Under the pieces are notes generated by a model. The model was not told where the DNA came from. It saw nothing but the letters and a program-made list of their open reading frames with translations, and searched no databases. A DNA stretch of 21,295 nt, taken from Oscillospiraceae bacterium (lineage in GTDB: Bacteria > Bacillota_A > Clostridia > Oscillospirales > CAG-272). The position numbers were made by a program, and so were the translations under genes. The stretch covers positions 1-21,295 of the forward strand of contig SVSO01000023.1 of the NCBI GenBank assembly GCA_015064195.1, given 5' to 3'. Every line of letters starts with the position of its first letter. Position 1 is the first letter of the stretch. Below are positions 6,719-14,232 of the stretch, piece by piece.

Positions 6719-9565
6719 ATGAACAACGACGCAAGATTGTCCGCACTGCAGAAAAAAGTCGGCGGCTTCCGCGAGGTCATGGGCTTCGAGTACAGCTTCG
6801 GTCAGCCCAAGGAAATGGCGGCACGTATTACGCCCGTCAATGCGCATATCCGCCGGATCCTCTCTGAGCTGGAGTTCGCACTCAAGCTGGATGAGGTCTG
6901 CGAGAGACGCTTCACCGAGGAGATCTCCGCCGCCATCGGCGTGCTGGAGAATGCCATCAAAGAGGAGGGCGTGCTGACAAAATCCGCCTGCTATGCGGCA
7001 GAGGCAGCGATCATGCCCCTCCAGAGTGCCGCAAAGGAGTATTCCGTCATCCTCTGCGCCCATGCTCATATCGACATGAACTGGATGTGGAGCTGGCAGG
7101 AAACCGTGGCTTCCGCGGTGGCTACCTTCACCACTATGCTGGATATGATGGATGAATATCCGGACTTCACCTATTCCCAGTCCCAGACCTCCGTTTATAA
7201 GCTCATCGAGGACTATGAGCCGGAGCTGATGGAGCGCATGAAAAAGCGCATCGCAGAAGGCAGATGGGAGATCACCTCCTCCGCTTGGGTGGAGACTGAC
7301 AAAAATATGCCCACCGGCGAATCGCTGGTCAATACCGTCAAGTATACGCGCGATTATCTCCAGCGCGTGTGGGGCATCGATCCCGCCTGGCTGAATATCG
7401 ACTTCTCGCCGGATACCTTCGGTCACAGCACCCATGTTCCGGAGATCGATACCTATGCCGGCATCAAGTATTACTACCACTGCCGCGGCTTTGCATCCAA
7501 TCAGGTGCTCTACCGCTTCAAAGCTCCCTCCGGCTCGGAAATCCTCATGTACCGCGAGCCTTATTGGTACAATTCCGGCATCACACCTCACGTTGGTATC
7601 GGTATGCCGGAGCTTGCCGGAAGAATGGGCGGACTCAAGACCGGCATGATCGTGTACGGCGTCGGCGACCATGGCGGCGGCCCTACCAGACGTGACATCG
7701 AACGCGCTTATGAGATGATGGAATGGCCCATCTTCCCGTCTCTCCGCTTCGGCACGTTCCACGAATTCTTCGCCATCGCCGACAAGCCCGAGATCCGCGA
7801 AAAGCTGCCCGTCATTGATCGGGAGCTGAACTTCCTGTTCGACGGCTGCTATACCACCCAGAGCCGCATCAAGCGCGCCAACCGCATGGCAGAAGCAAAG
7901 CTGACCGAGGCTCAGCTGTTCTCCGCGGGCGCATCGAAGCTTGGCGGCAGATACCGTGCATCCGCTTTTGAAAAGGGCTGGCAGAATACGCTGTTCACCC
8001 ATTTCCACGATATTCTCACCGGCTCCTGTGTGCAGGATTCCCGCGAGCACGCCATGGGTCTGTATCAGTCCGCAGTGGCGTATGCGGAAACGGAAGAAAA
8101 TGCGGCGCTCCGCACGCTGGCGAAGGCCATCGATACATCCATGATCGACATCTCCGGCGAGGAGGAGATCATCCGCGAGTCTCAGTCGGAGGGCGCAGGC
8201 GTGGGCTATGGCATTCCCGCATTCGCAGGCGTGCCGAATCCGGAGCGCGGCGCAGGTCTGACCCGCGTGTTCCATATCTTCAATGCCGCACAGTGCGAGC
8301 GCGAGGATACCTGCCAGCTCTCCATGTGGGACTGGGTCGGCGATCTCCGCCGGCTCGAGGTGGTGGATGTGGACGGCAATCCGGTGGAATTCGCCCTCAT
8401 GGACGGCAATCCCATTAAGTATTGGGATCATCATTATGTGCGCATTCTTGTCCGCGCAAAGCTTCCCGGCTACGGCTATACCACAGTCATCGTCCGTCAG
8501 CGGGAGGTGACACGCCTGCCGCACTATGTGTTCCCCGCAGACGGCGGCGGCGTTGCCCGTCCGGAAAACGATTATGTCCTCGAAAATGAGCATATCCGCG
8601 CAAGATTTGACCGGGAAACCATGAGCCTCGTCTCCCTCATCGACAAGGCTGACGGCTCGGAGAAGTTAAGCGGCGAATTCTGCGGTCTGGTGAAGATCGA
8701 TACCGAAGTCACCGGCATGAGCGCATGGACCATCGGCCGTCATCATGCGGTGCATCCCGTCACCGATGTGCGGGAATCCCATCGCTTCGGCAGCGGCGCA
8801 CTGCGTCAGGGCTATCATTGGGAAGCGAATGTCATGAATTCCACGGTGGCGGTGGACGTTTCGCTGGATAAGGGCGCAAAGGCTCTGCGTTACGACATCA
8901 ACGTCACATGGAATGAGATCACCGGACGGTTCGTTCCGCTGCTGGCATTCCGTGCGCCCCTCGGCTACACGGCGGATGGCTATCTGTGCGACGTTCCCAT
9001 GGGTGTGACCGTGCGCAAGGAGACGAACAACGACGTTCCCGCACTGACCTATGTGGCGGCAAAGAATCCCGACGGCGCACCGCTTTATGTGATGACCGAC
9101 TGCAAGTACGGCTACCGCATCTTCGACAATGCGATCCTGTCCTCCCTCATCAATACCGCTCATTATCCGGACCACGATCCGGAGCGCGGCAAGCATTCCA
9201 TCGCCATCTCCATCGGCGTTGGCTCAGACTGCGCGGCAAAGATGGCGGACATTTCCGAATGCTTCGTGCATCCGGAGCGTTATGTGACCTGCAATCCTCA
9301 TGCCGGCACGCTCGCTCCCACCGGCACCCTGCTTTGCGCAGAGACCGGCTCGGCACGCATCACCTCCGTCACCAAGGACGGCGATGCGACCCTCATCCGT
9401 CTGGTTGAGCTGTGCGGCAAGACGGCAGATGTGACGCTGGCAGTCGATGCAAAATCGGCGCGGGTGGTCAACCTGCTGGGCGAGGAGATTGGTGAATGCA
9501 CCATCGACGGCGGCGTGAAGCTGTCGATCAAGCCTTACTCCATTGTCACGGTGGAGCTCAAATAA
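6719..9565 (+). CDS. Glycoside hydrolase family 38 alpha-mannosidase
   Basis: A retaining, zinc-dependent alpha-mannosidase of 948 residues, a typical full-length GH38 enzyme. The zinc motif HAHIDMNW holds His117 and Asp119; the nucleophile/zinc ligand is Asp232 in SPDTFGHS; the fourth zinc ligand is His430 in FTHFHDILTGS. The N-terminal barrel (about 110-400) is followed by the three-helix bundle and the large beta-rich C-terminal domains. There is no signal peptide, so it is probably cytoplasmic and acts on imported mannosides or mannose-containing oligosaccharides. The SD AAAGGA lies 8 bases upstream of ATG 6719. It is a single transcription unit with a perfect promoter and tandem terminators. 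Linkage specificity cannot be read from the sequence. A D-lyxose isomerase gene 4 kb away could take released mannose to fructose. Confidence 0.95.
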   Translation: MNNDARLSALQKKVGGFREVMGFEYSFGQPKEMAARITPVNAHIRRILSELEFALKLDEVCERRFTEEISAAIGVLENAIKEEGVLTKSACYAAEAAIMPLQSAAKEYSVILCAHAHIDMNWMWSWQETVASAVATFTTMLDMMDEYPDFTYSQSQTSVYKLIEDYEPELMERMKKRIAEGRWEITSSAWVETDKNMPTGESLVNTVKYTRDYLQRVWGIDPAWLNIDFSPDTFGHSTHVPEIDTYAGIKYYYHCRGFASNQVLYRFKAPSGSEILMYREPYWYNSGITPHVGIGMPELAGRMGGLKTGMIVYGVGDHGGGPTRRDIERAYEMMEWPIFPSLRFGTFHEFFAIADKPEIREKLPVIDRELNFLFDGCYTTQSRIKRANRMAEAKLTEAQLFSAGASKLGGRYRASAFEKGWQNTLFTHFHDILTGSCVQDSREHAMGLYQSAVAYAETEENAALRTLAKAIDTSMIDISGEEEIIRESQSEGAGVGYGIPAFAGVPNPERGAGLTRVFHIFNAAQCEREDTCQLSMWDWVGDLRRLEVVDVDGNPVEFALMDGNPIKYWDHHYVRILVRAKLPGYGYTTVIVRQREVTRLPHYVFPADGGGVARPENDYVLENEHIRARFDRETMSLVSLIDKADGSEKLSGEFCGLVKIDTEVTGMSAWTIGRHHAVHPVTDVRESHRFGSGALRQGYHWEANVMNSTVAVDVSLDKGAKALRYDINVTWNEITGRFVPLLAFRAPLGYTADGYLCDVPMGVTVRKETNNDVPALTYVAAKNPDGAPLYVMTDCKYGYRIFDNAILSSLINTAHYPDHDPERGKHSIAISIGVGSDCAAKMADISECFVHPERYVTCNPHAGTLAPTGTLLCAETGSARITSVTKDGDATLIRLVELCGKTADVTLAVDAKSARVVNLLGEEIGECTIDGGVKLSIKPYSIVTVELK

Positions 9566-9570
9566 AACCA

Positions 9571-9598
9571 AAAAACGACCGCGCAAGCGGTCGTTTTT
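9571..9598. terminator. Bidirectional terminator, first of a tandem pair
   Basis: Stem AAAAACGACCGC (9571-9582) / GCGGTCGTTTTT (9587-9598) with a GCAA tetraloop. The T-run serves the alpha-mannosidase on the + strand, and the A-run serves the convergent small gene on the - strand. Confidence 0.85.
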
Positions 9599-9604
9599 CT
9601 TTGC

Positions 9605-9631
9605 AAACCCGGCTCATGCCGGGTTTTTTTT
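9605..9631. terminator. Second terminator of the tandem pair
   Basis: Stem AAACCCGGC (9605-9613) / GCCGGGTTT (9618-9626) with loop TCAT and eight T's (9624-9631). The T-run overlaps the stop codon of the small - strand gene, so this is a backup for the + strand and the first hairpin met by - strand transcripts. Confidence 0.8.
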
Positions 9632-9854
9632 ATGCGGCGATGGCGTCGGCAATGGCATCGTCCAGATGGACGGGATTCAGCTCCAGCAGATTGCAGAGAC
9701 GGATGAATCGTTCCGCATCAGCGGCATCGCAGAACACATCGCGGACACTGCGCACCACCTCATCATCGATCACCACATCGATCCCATACACCACAATCCG
9801 CTTGCCCATTTCATCCGTCACCTTGTCCCGTCTCATGAAATATTCCACCATCAT
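9630..9854 (-). CDS. Small DUF6514-like protein
   Basis: A 74-residue protein with no signal peptide or membrane segment. The pattern YGIDVVID...VRSVRDVF, FIRLCNLLELNPVHLDDAIAD agrees with my memory of DUF6514, a small Clostridia family with a Y-G-I strand, a D-I/V-S/F turn and a terminal N..(E/L)L.P.HL.D.(I/V).D helix. Function unknown. The start at 9854 has an SD (AGGAGA, 9863-9868) 8 bases upstream; a second ATG follows immediately at 9851. It has its own promoter and is convergent with the alpha-mannosidase. Confidence 0.7.
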   Translation of the reverse strand: MMVEYFMRRDKVTDEMGKRIVVYGIDVVIDDEVVRSVRDVFCDAADAERFIRLCNLLELNPVHLDDAIADAIAA

Positions 9855-9901
9855 TTTGATCTTCTCCTGTGTTGCATTGAATTTGAATTTCCATTAATTA
9901 T

Positions 9902-9930
9902 ATTATAATACTAAAATCAGGAAAAAGCAA
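9902..9930 (-). promoter_or_regulatory. Sigma-A promoter of the DUF6514-like gene
   Basis: On the - strand: -35 TTGCTT (9925-9930), a 17-base spacer, and -10 TATAAT (9902-9907), in an AT-rich stretch upstream of the SD at 9863-9868. Confidence 0.7.
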
Positions 9931-10007
9931 TAGAAAATGGAAATTTCGGGCAAACAATCGTCTTTGCAATTTCGTCAAATGCGGACAAAAAGAGAAAAAA
10001 CTGCGAT

Positions 10008-10032
10008 GCTGAAAAGTGAACAAATTTTCAGC
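10008..10032. promoter_or_regulatory. Inverted repeat upstream of the solute-binding protein promoter (possible operator)
   Basis: GCTGAAAA (10008-10015) and TTTTCAGC (10025-10032) form perfect 8-bp arms around a 9-base AT-rich centre, 46 bases upstream of the -35 box at 10079. The position suits an activator or repressor site. The rest of this 291-base gap (9855-10145) holds the two divergent promoters and AT-rich sequence, and nothing else is recognised. Confidence 0.4.
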
Positions 10033-10078
10033 GGGGGTGGAATGAATTGTGCAGGTTGGCAAATCCGATTTAATTTTA

Positions 10079-10107
10079 TTGACAAATGAATGAAAATGTG
10101 TTAAAAT
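10079..10107 (+). promoter_or_regulatory. Sigma-A promoter of the solute-binding lipoprotein gene
   Basis: -35 TTGACA (10079-10084), a 17-base spacer, and -10 TAAAAT (10102-10107) preceded by TGT (extended -10). Confidence 0.8.
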
Positions 10108-10145
10108 ATAAAATTGGAAAAGAATTTTGAAAGGATGTCATGATT

Positions 10146-11603
10146 ATGAAACGTACCATTACCGCATTGCTTCTGATTGCCATGCTTGCCGGTATGAGCG
10201 GATGCGGAGGCGCATCGACTTCCACCGATACCACTTCGGCTTCCGGCGAAACTACCACAGTGGAAACGGAGCCGTCTTCCCTCGAGTCTCTTCCGCAGAA
10301 AAATTACGGCGGCGAAGAATTCACGATTTTCGGCCGCACAGCGTTTGCTTATGAATTTGATGTGGAGGAAGAGAACGGCGACCTTATAAACGACGCGATT
10401 CACAAGCGGAATCTTGTGGTAGAGGATCGTTTTGGTGTCGAAATCAAAATGATCAGCGAACCGTGTACATGGGGTGCGGAAGCGACCGCATGGAACGCCA
10501 AGCTCAAAAACTCCATCCTTGCCGGTGACAGCGCGTATGATCTTGTGGCCGGATACGGTGCAACCATTCCCGCCCTCACCACGGAAGGCATTTTCATCAA
10601 CTGGCACGAGATTCCCTATGTGGATCCCACCGCCGAGTGGTGGTCGAAGAATGTGTCGGAACAGCTCACGATCAATGGTAAGGCGTATATGATCACCGGC
10701 GATTTGGCTGTTACCCTCTGGCAGAGAATGAACTGCTTCTTCTACAACAAACGCCTCGCCGATGAGTACCAGCTCCCCGAGATGTACGATCTTGTGGAAT
10801 CGGGCGAATGGACCTTTGATAAGCTGATCGAACTGACAGCAAACACGTACAAGGATCTGGACGGCGATTCGACCCTCTCCGCGGCTGACAGCTACGGTGT
10901 GTCCCATCGCGGTTCTGTTGAGATCGATATGTACAAGGAAGCATTTGCACTGCCGGTCTGCGTGAAGGGCGATGACGGTTTCCCGGAATTTGCACTCAAG
11001 AGCGAAAAAATGGTGGATGCGCTGACCCGTCTCAATCAGTTCATCCATGAGAGCGGTGTCGTATTCTTCCCGTGGGGCAAAGATAACGCTGATGCGAACT
11101 GCGTCAATATGTTCAAGGAAGGCCGCGCACTCTTCTTCCCGGGCGTTCTGTATGATGCGGAGTCCCAATTCCGCGACATGGCGGACGATTTCGGCATCAT
11201 TCCGTACCCGAAATACAATGCAGAGCAGGAAGAATATTTCTCCTCCTCGGCGGATGCGCTGTCGATGTTTGTTGTTCCGATCGATGTGAGCGATAAGGAG
11301 ATGACCGGTCTGATCACAGAAGCGCTCTGCATCGCCTCCAATGAGCAGGTCGTGCCGACTTATTATGAGATCGTTCTGAAGGATAAGCTGAGCCGCGATG
11401 CGCAGTCGAGCGTGATGATCGACATCATCCGCGAAAGCCTGATCTTTGACTTCGGCTATCTGCATTCGTTTGCCATGGAAGAAGTCGGCCATATCTTCGT
11501 GAACCGTGTACGCGCGAATTCCAATGACATCATTTCCACCTTCGATGCCAAGGAAAAAGCATTCAACAAAAAGCTGGAATCGATCATGAAGATTTATCAG
11601 TAA
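10146..11603 (+). CDS. Extracellular solute-binding lipoprotein, probable carbohydrate ABC transporter
   Basis: A 485-residue lipoprotein. MKRTITALLLIAMLAGMSGC is a signal peptide with lipid-anchored Cys20, followed by a Ser/Thr-rich linker (about 22-45). The mature part resembles family 1 solute-binding proteins: EENGDLINDAIHKRNL, WTFDKLIEL, and DFGIIPYPKYNAEQEEYF. Residues 237-248 (DLDGDSTLSAAD) form an EF-hand-like D-x-D-x-D loop, probably binding calcium, as often seen in sugar-binding proteins of this class. The start at 10146 is preferred over the ATG at 10140 because the SD (AAAGGA) is 10 bases away rather than 4. There are no permease or ATPase genes nearby, so it must work with components encoded elsewhere. 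The ligand is unknown; the neighbouring alpha-mannosidase hints at mannosides. It is clearly related to the lipoprotein at 15214-16680. Confidence 0.88.
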   Translation: MKRTITALLLIAMLAGMSGCGGASTSTDTTSASGETTTVETEPSSLESLPQKNYGGEEFTIFGRTAFAYEFDVEEENGDLINDAIHKRNLVVEDRFGVEIKMISEPCTWGAEATAWNAKLKNSILAGDSAYDLVAGYGATIPALTTEGIFINWHEIPYVDPTAEWWSKNVSEQLTINGKAYMITGDLAVTLWQRMNCFFYNKRLADEYQLPEMYDLVESGEWTFDKLIELTANTYKDLDGDSTLSAADSYGVSHRGSVEIDMYKEAFALPVCVKGDDGFPEFALKSEKMVDALTRLNQFIHESGVVFFPWGKDNADANCVNMFKEGRALFFPGVLYDAESQFRDMADDFGIIPYPKYNAEQEEYFSSSADALSMFVVPIDVSDKEMTGLITEALCIASNEQVVPTYYEIVLKDKLSRDAQSSVMIDIIRESLIFDFGYLHSFAMEEVGHIFVNRVRANSNDIISTFDAKEKAFNKKLESIMKIYQ

Positions 11604-11606
11604 TGA

Positions 11607-11640
11607 AAAATCCCTCTCAGAATTTTCTGAGAGGGATTTT
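11607..11640. terminator. Bidirectional terminator
   Basis: A 16-bp stem (11607-11622 with 11625-11640) with core TCCCTCTCAGAA/TTCTGAGAGGGA and A/T flanks. It sits between the convergent solute-binding protein gene (stop 11603) and the anti-sigma gene (stop 11653) and can serve both. The stem core is almost the same as that of the terminator at 13525-13566. Confidence 0.85.
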
Positions 11641-11652
11641 CACCATTGCGGA

Positions 11653-12963
11653 TTATTTTGTAAAATCGATGCTCCATTCACCGGGCGCTTCGCCGTAGTA
11701 GTGGTCTGCCACAAGCTCTACTGTGCCACTGCCGTCGGAGACATAATGCTGGGTCTTGCGTACGCCGTCGTTTGTATTGGTGCGGCCGAGATGCATACGG
11801 GGCGACATGGGATTCAGGGGCGAAGTGTCGTAAGGCGAGCGGGTCTCCACCACCAGATAATCGTCCAGATATGCCTGATAATCCTCCGAATAGTTGAGAT
11901 CGTACCAGTACCGGATGCCGTCCTGCTCGCTGGCCTCCGTGATGATCGTCAGACTGCCCATGGGATAATCCGCGCTGTAGTCCTTATCCGTGATCACCGC
12001 ATTGTTGCGGCCTACAGCGATGACTTTGCCCACTGTCACGCCGTCCGGGAAGGTGAAGCCTAAATTGACCGTCTCCGCCTCGCCGTCATAGGGGATGTTC
12101 ACCGTGACAGGCGTGCCGAGATCGTCGGTGTAGAAGGCACGCCGGAAGGTGAGCGCATCCGAGCGGAAGCCCACGATGGGCGCAGCCGGCGTTTGTTTGA
12201 CGGTGAAGATCTCACTGTTCTGATAGCGCACCATGGGATAGGTGACGCCGTTTTCGTCGATGAGATGCATGGTGGGCTTTGCGATGCCCTCATAAGCCGT
12301 TCCGGAACAGAGCTCCACTTCGCCGCGCCCGTCCAGATATTCCGCGCTCATGGCGAAGGTGGTGAGATCCTCAGTCAGCGGGATCATGGTCAGCCGCAGT
12401 CCCGTATCCTCCACGGTGTAGGGATGATATTCCGCCGGCATCCGGTCGAATTTAAGCAGTCCGCCGTCAAATTCGATGCCCTCAGCCGCTTCTTTGGCGG
12501 TGGCATCCACGCTCAGCCGGTAGGTCTGGATCATCCCGGACGGCGTACTTGTCGCGCCGATGTGCTGGAGCTCGCAATCGGTGTCAAGCTCCTTTTCCTC
12601 ATAGCGGATGTTTGATTTGAAGTAGACCTCCGCCGTGCCGTCCTGCCAGTAGCCGTAGAGACAGTCAAGGCGCGCGGTGTCGGAATCGTCGGAGAGCATC
12701 ATATACAGCGGCGCATCGCCTTCCTGTACCGCAACGATGCCCACGCCGGGGAAGAAGTGGCGGATAATGGCAGGTGCGGCGGAGACGGCGGTGATGCCGA
12801 TGGCCATAAGCAGTGCCGCCGCCGCGATGGGCATGAAGCGAAGTCTGCGCGAGGGCTTCGGCTGTGCGTGGTGGAGAATTTCCCGCTCCATGCGGGCGAT
12901 CTGTTCCGCATCGGGCGATGCGGCATCAAAAAGCTTGCGGATGGTATTGGTATCGTGTTTCAT
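11653..12963 (-). CDS. Putative membrane anti-sigma factor
   Basis: A 436-residue single-pass membrane protein. Residues 1-43 are a cytoplasmic part (KLFDAASPDAEQIARMEREILHHAQP-like helix), about 44-64 a membrane segment (PIAAAALLMAIGITAVSAAP), and the rest is a large extracellular beta-rich domain without recognised catalytic motifs. The layout (short N-terminal helical part, one membrane span, external sensor) and the position directly behind an ECF sigma gene fit an anti-sigma factor of the DUF4179-like class in Firmicutes. The start at 12963 was chosen because AGGAGG is 6 bases upstream; the ATG at 12966 would leave only 3. Its ATG overlaps the sigma stop (TGATG), implying translational coupling. 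The sensed signal is unknown. Confidence 0.75.
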   Translation of the reverse strand: MKHDTNTIRKLFDAASPDAEQIARMEREILHHAQPKPSRRLRFMPIAAAALLMAIGITAVSAAPAIIRHFFPGVGIVAVQEGDAPLYMMLSDDSDTARLDCLYGYWQDGTAEVYFKSNIRYEEKELDTDCELQHIGATSTPSGMIQTYRLSVDATAKEAAEGIEFDGGLLKFDRMPAEYHPYTVEDTGLRLTMIPLTEDLTTFAMSAEYLDGRGEVELCSGTAYEGIAKPTMHLIDENGVTYPMVRYQNSEIFTVKQTPAAPIVGFRSDALTFRRAFYTDDLGTPVTVNIPYDGEAETVNLGFTFPDGVTVGKVIAVGRNNAVITDKDYSADYPMGSLTIITEASEQDGIRYWYDLNYSEDYQAYLDDYLVVETRSPYDTSPLNPMSPRMHLGRTNTNDGVRKTQHYVSDGSGTVELVADHYYGEAPGEWSIDFTK

Positions 12964-13445
12964 CATTTTCCTCCTGTTTTCTGATCGAGCAGCTTCCGGA
13001 GCAGCTCGCGGCCTTTTTGCAGCTGTGTCCGGACGGTGCTTTCGGGACGGTCGAGAAGATGCGCGATCTCGGCGGTCTTCAGCTCCTCATAATAATGGAG
13101 ATACAGCACCTCCCGGTATTTTGCCGGCAGTCCGCTGAGAATCTCCCCGCTGGAAACGGCGGGAAGCTCCTCCTCCTCCGCTGTCATGAGCGGCGGCAGA
13201 TCATCGAATGCGACCCGGTGCATCCGCCAGAAGCTGCGGCCCATGTTGATGCATTCGTTGTGTGCGGCGCGGAGAAAATAAGCCTTCTCATGCTCCTCCG
13301 AATCGAAATCCTTCCCGGATCTCATCCATCGCAGGAACACATTCTGCGCCGCATCCTCCGCGTCCTCCCGATGCCCCAGCCGGATGCGGCAGAGCCGGTA
13401 CACGCGCTCGATGTTGCGGCTGTAAACCGCGTGGAAATCTTGCAA
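12963..13445 (-). CDS. ECF-type RNA polymerase sigma factor
   Basis: A 160-residue sigma-70 family factor with only regions 2 and 4. Region 2: VYRLCRIRLGHREDAEDAAQNVFLRW, a typical DAED..Q.VF helix. Region 4: SGLPAKYREVLYLHYYEELKTAEIAHLLDRPESTVRTQLQKGRELL-like helix-turn-helix, described here from about residue 104 on. It should direct RNA polymerase to a small regulon, held in check by the membrane protein encoded next. The start is uncertain: a TTG at 13445 has a GAGAGGA site about 10 bases upstream and gives the usual ECF start (QDFHAVYSRNIERVYRL), whereas a GTG at 13463 lies in the same frame but without an SD. No clear ECF-type promoter could be read upstream. Confidence 0.85.
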   Translation of the reverse strand: MQDFHAVYSRNIERVYRLCRIRLGHREDAEDAAQNVFLRWMRSGKDFDSEEHEKAYFLRAAHNECINMGRSFWRMHRVAFDDLPPLMTAEEEELPAVSSGEILSGLPAKYREVLYLHYYEELKTAEIAHLLDRPESTVRTQLQKGRELLRKLLDQKTGGK

Positions 13446-13468
13446 CTCATCACGTCCTCTCACAGTGT

Positions 13469-13484
13469 TTGGAAGCGCTTCTGA
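13469..13484. promoter_or_regulatory. Possible LacI/CcpA-type operator (cre-like) before the sigma gene
   Basis: A 10-bp perfect palindrome, GAAGCGCTTC (13472-13481). The left half (TTGGAAGCG) fits the cre consensus WTGNAARCGNWWWCAW; the right half deviates at three positions. It is about 25 bases upstream of the proposed sigma start, where a repressor would block expression. This is weak evidence and may be chance. Confidence 0.25.
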
Positions 13485-13524
13485 CTATGAATACAAACGA
13501 AACGCGGAAAATGTCTGCTTTTTG

Positions 13525-13566
13525 AAAAAAATCCTCTCAGAAATTTATCTGAGAGGAAATTTTTTA
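13525..13566 (-). terminator. Terminator of the degV / D-lyxose isomerase operon
   Basis: Stem TCCTCTCAGA (13532-13541) / TCTGAGAGGA (13548-13557), a 6-base loop, and a run of seven T's on the - strand after the stem (A's at 13525-13531). It overlaps the 3' end of the isomerase gene. Confidence 0.8.
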
Positions 13567-14229
13567 ATATTCGTTGCAGAGCAGGTGGGTGGGCGCTTCG
13601 TCCTCGTCGATGCCGATGAACCGCTCGGACGGTGCGAGGAAAACGTTGTCCGTGTTGTCGTCGTTGATGCTGGACACCTCGCCGATGACCACATCACCGC
13701 CCTCCGCATAGAAGCGGTGGAACACATAGGGTGTCAGCGTGACGCTGTTTCCGGTGGTGACGCAGATGACCTCGCCGGGCTTGAAGCTGTGCTTGACGCC
13801 GTCCAGCCACAATTCCACCGGCGTTTCGGTATCAAGCTGTTTGTCGGGGGTGGAATTGTACACCTGGATCATCAGCTGTCCGCCGGCGCGGTTGATGATG
13901 TCCTCGGTCTTGTTTTCGTGATAGTGCATGGGGATCTCCTGACCCTCGCCGGACTTCAGGATGATGTATTTCTCCGCGTAAGGTGTACCCACGCCGGGAT
14001 GCTTCACGTCGCCGTTGCGCACGGTGAACAGTGTCGCGCCCACGTGTGCGAAATCGTCCGAGCCGAAGTCGGTCACGTCCCAGCCCAGCATCGTCGCCTT
14101 GATGCGGGAAATGTCATAGCCGCGCAGTTCTTCCGGCGATGCATAACCGAAGAAGGGCAGGGTGATGTGATTGTCGGCAAGCAGTTTTTTCGCGCGGATG
14201 ATGGCCGCGTTGATCTCACTTCGTTTCAT
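13564..14229 (-). CDS. D-lyxose ketol-isomerase (cupin sugar isomerase)
   Basis: A 221-residue cupin-fold, metal-dependent aldose-ketose isomerase. Metal ligands are visible: His102 and His104 in PMHYHENKTED, Glu109, and His171 in TPYVFHRFYAEGG; the ending IGEVSSINDDNTDN is typical of the D-lyxose isomerase family. Enzymes of this family convert D-lyxose to D-xylulose and often D-mannose to D-fructose. With a GH38 mannosidase in the region, mannose isomerisation is a reasonable physiological role, but this is inference. The product is cytoplasmic. The SD GGAGGT lies 7 bases upstream, inside the end of degV, leaving a gap of only 3 bases; the two genes form an operon. Confidence 0.9.
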   Translation of the reverse strand: MKRSEINAAIIRAKKLLADNHITLPFFGYASPEELRGYDISRIKATMLGWDVTDFGSDDFAHVGATLFTVRNGDVKHPGVGTPYAEKYIILKSGEGQEIPMHYHENKTEDIINRAGGQLMIQVYNSTPDKQLDTETPVELWLDGVKHSFKPGEVICVTTGNSVTLTPYVFHRFYAEGGDVVIGEVSSINDDNTDNVFLAPSERFIGIDEDEAPTHLLCNEY

Positions 14230-14232
14230 AAA

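Noticed and set aside
6587..8593. Long open frame (668 codons) antisense to the GH38 gene
   Set aside because: It is a codon-bias shadow of a well-conserved enzyme: no SD, no recognisable domain, and the + strand gene has promoter and terminators.
11653..13484. Sigma/anti-sigma pair as part of a phage or mobile element
   Set aside because: No integrase, transposase, tRNA or direct-repeat boundary is visible; base composition looks like its neighbours.
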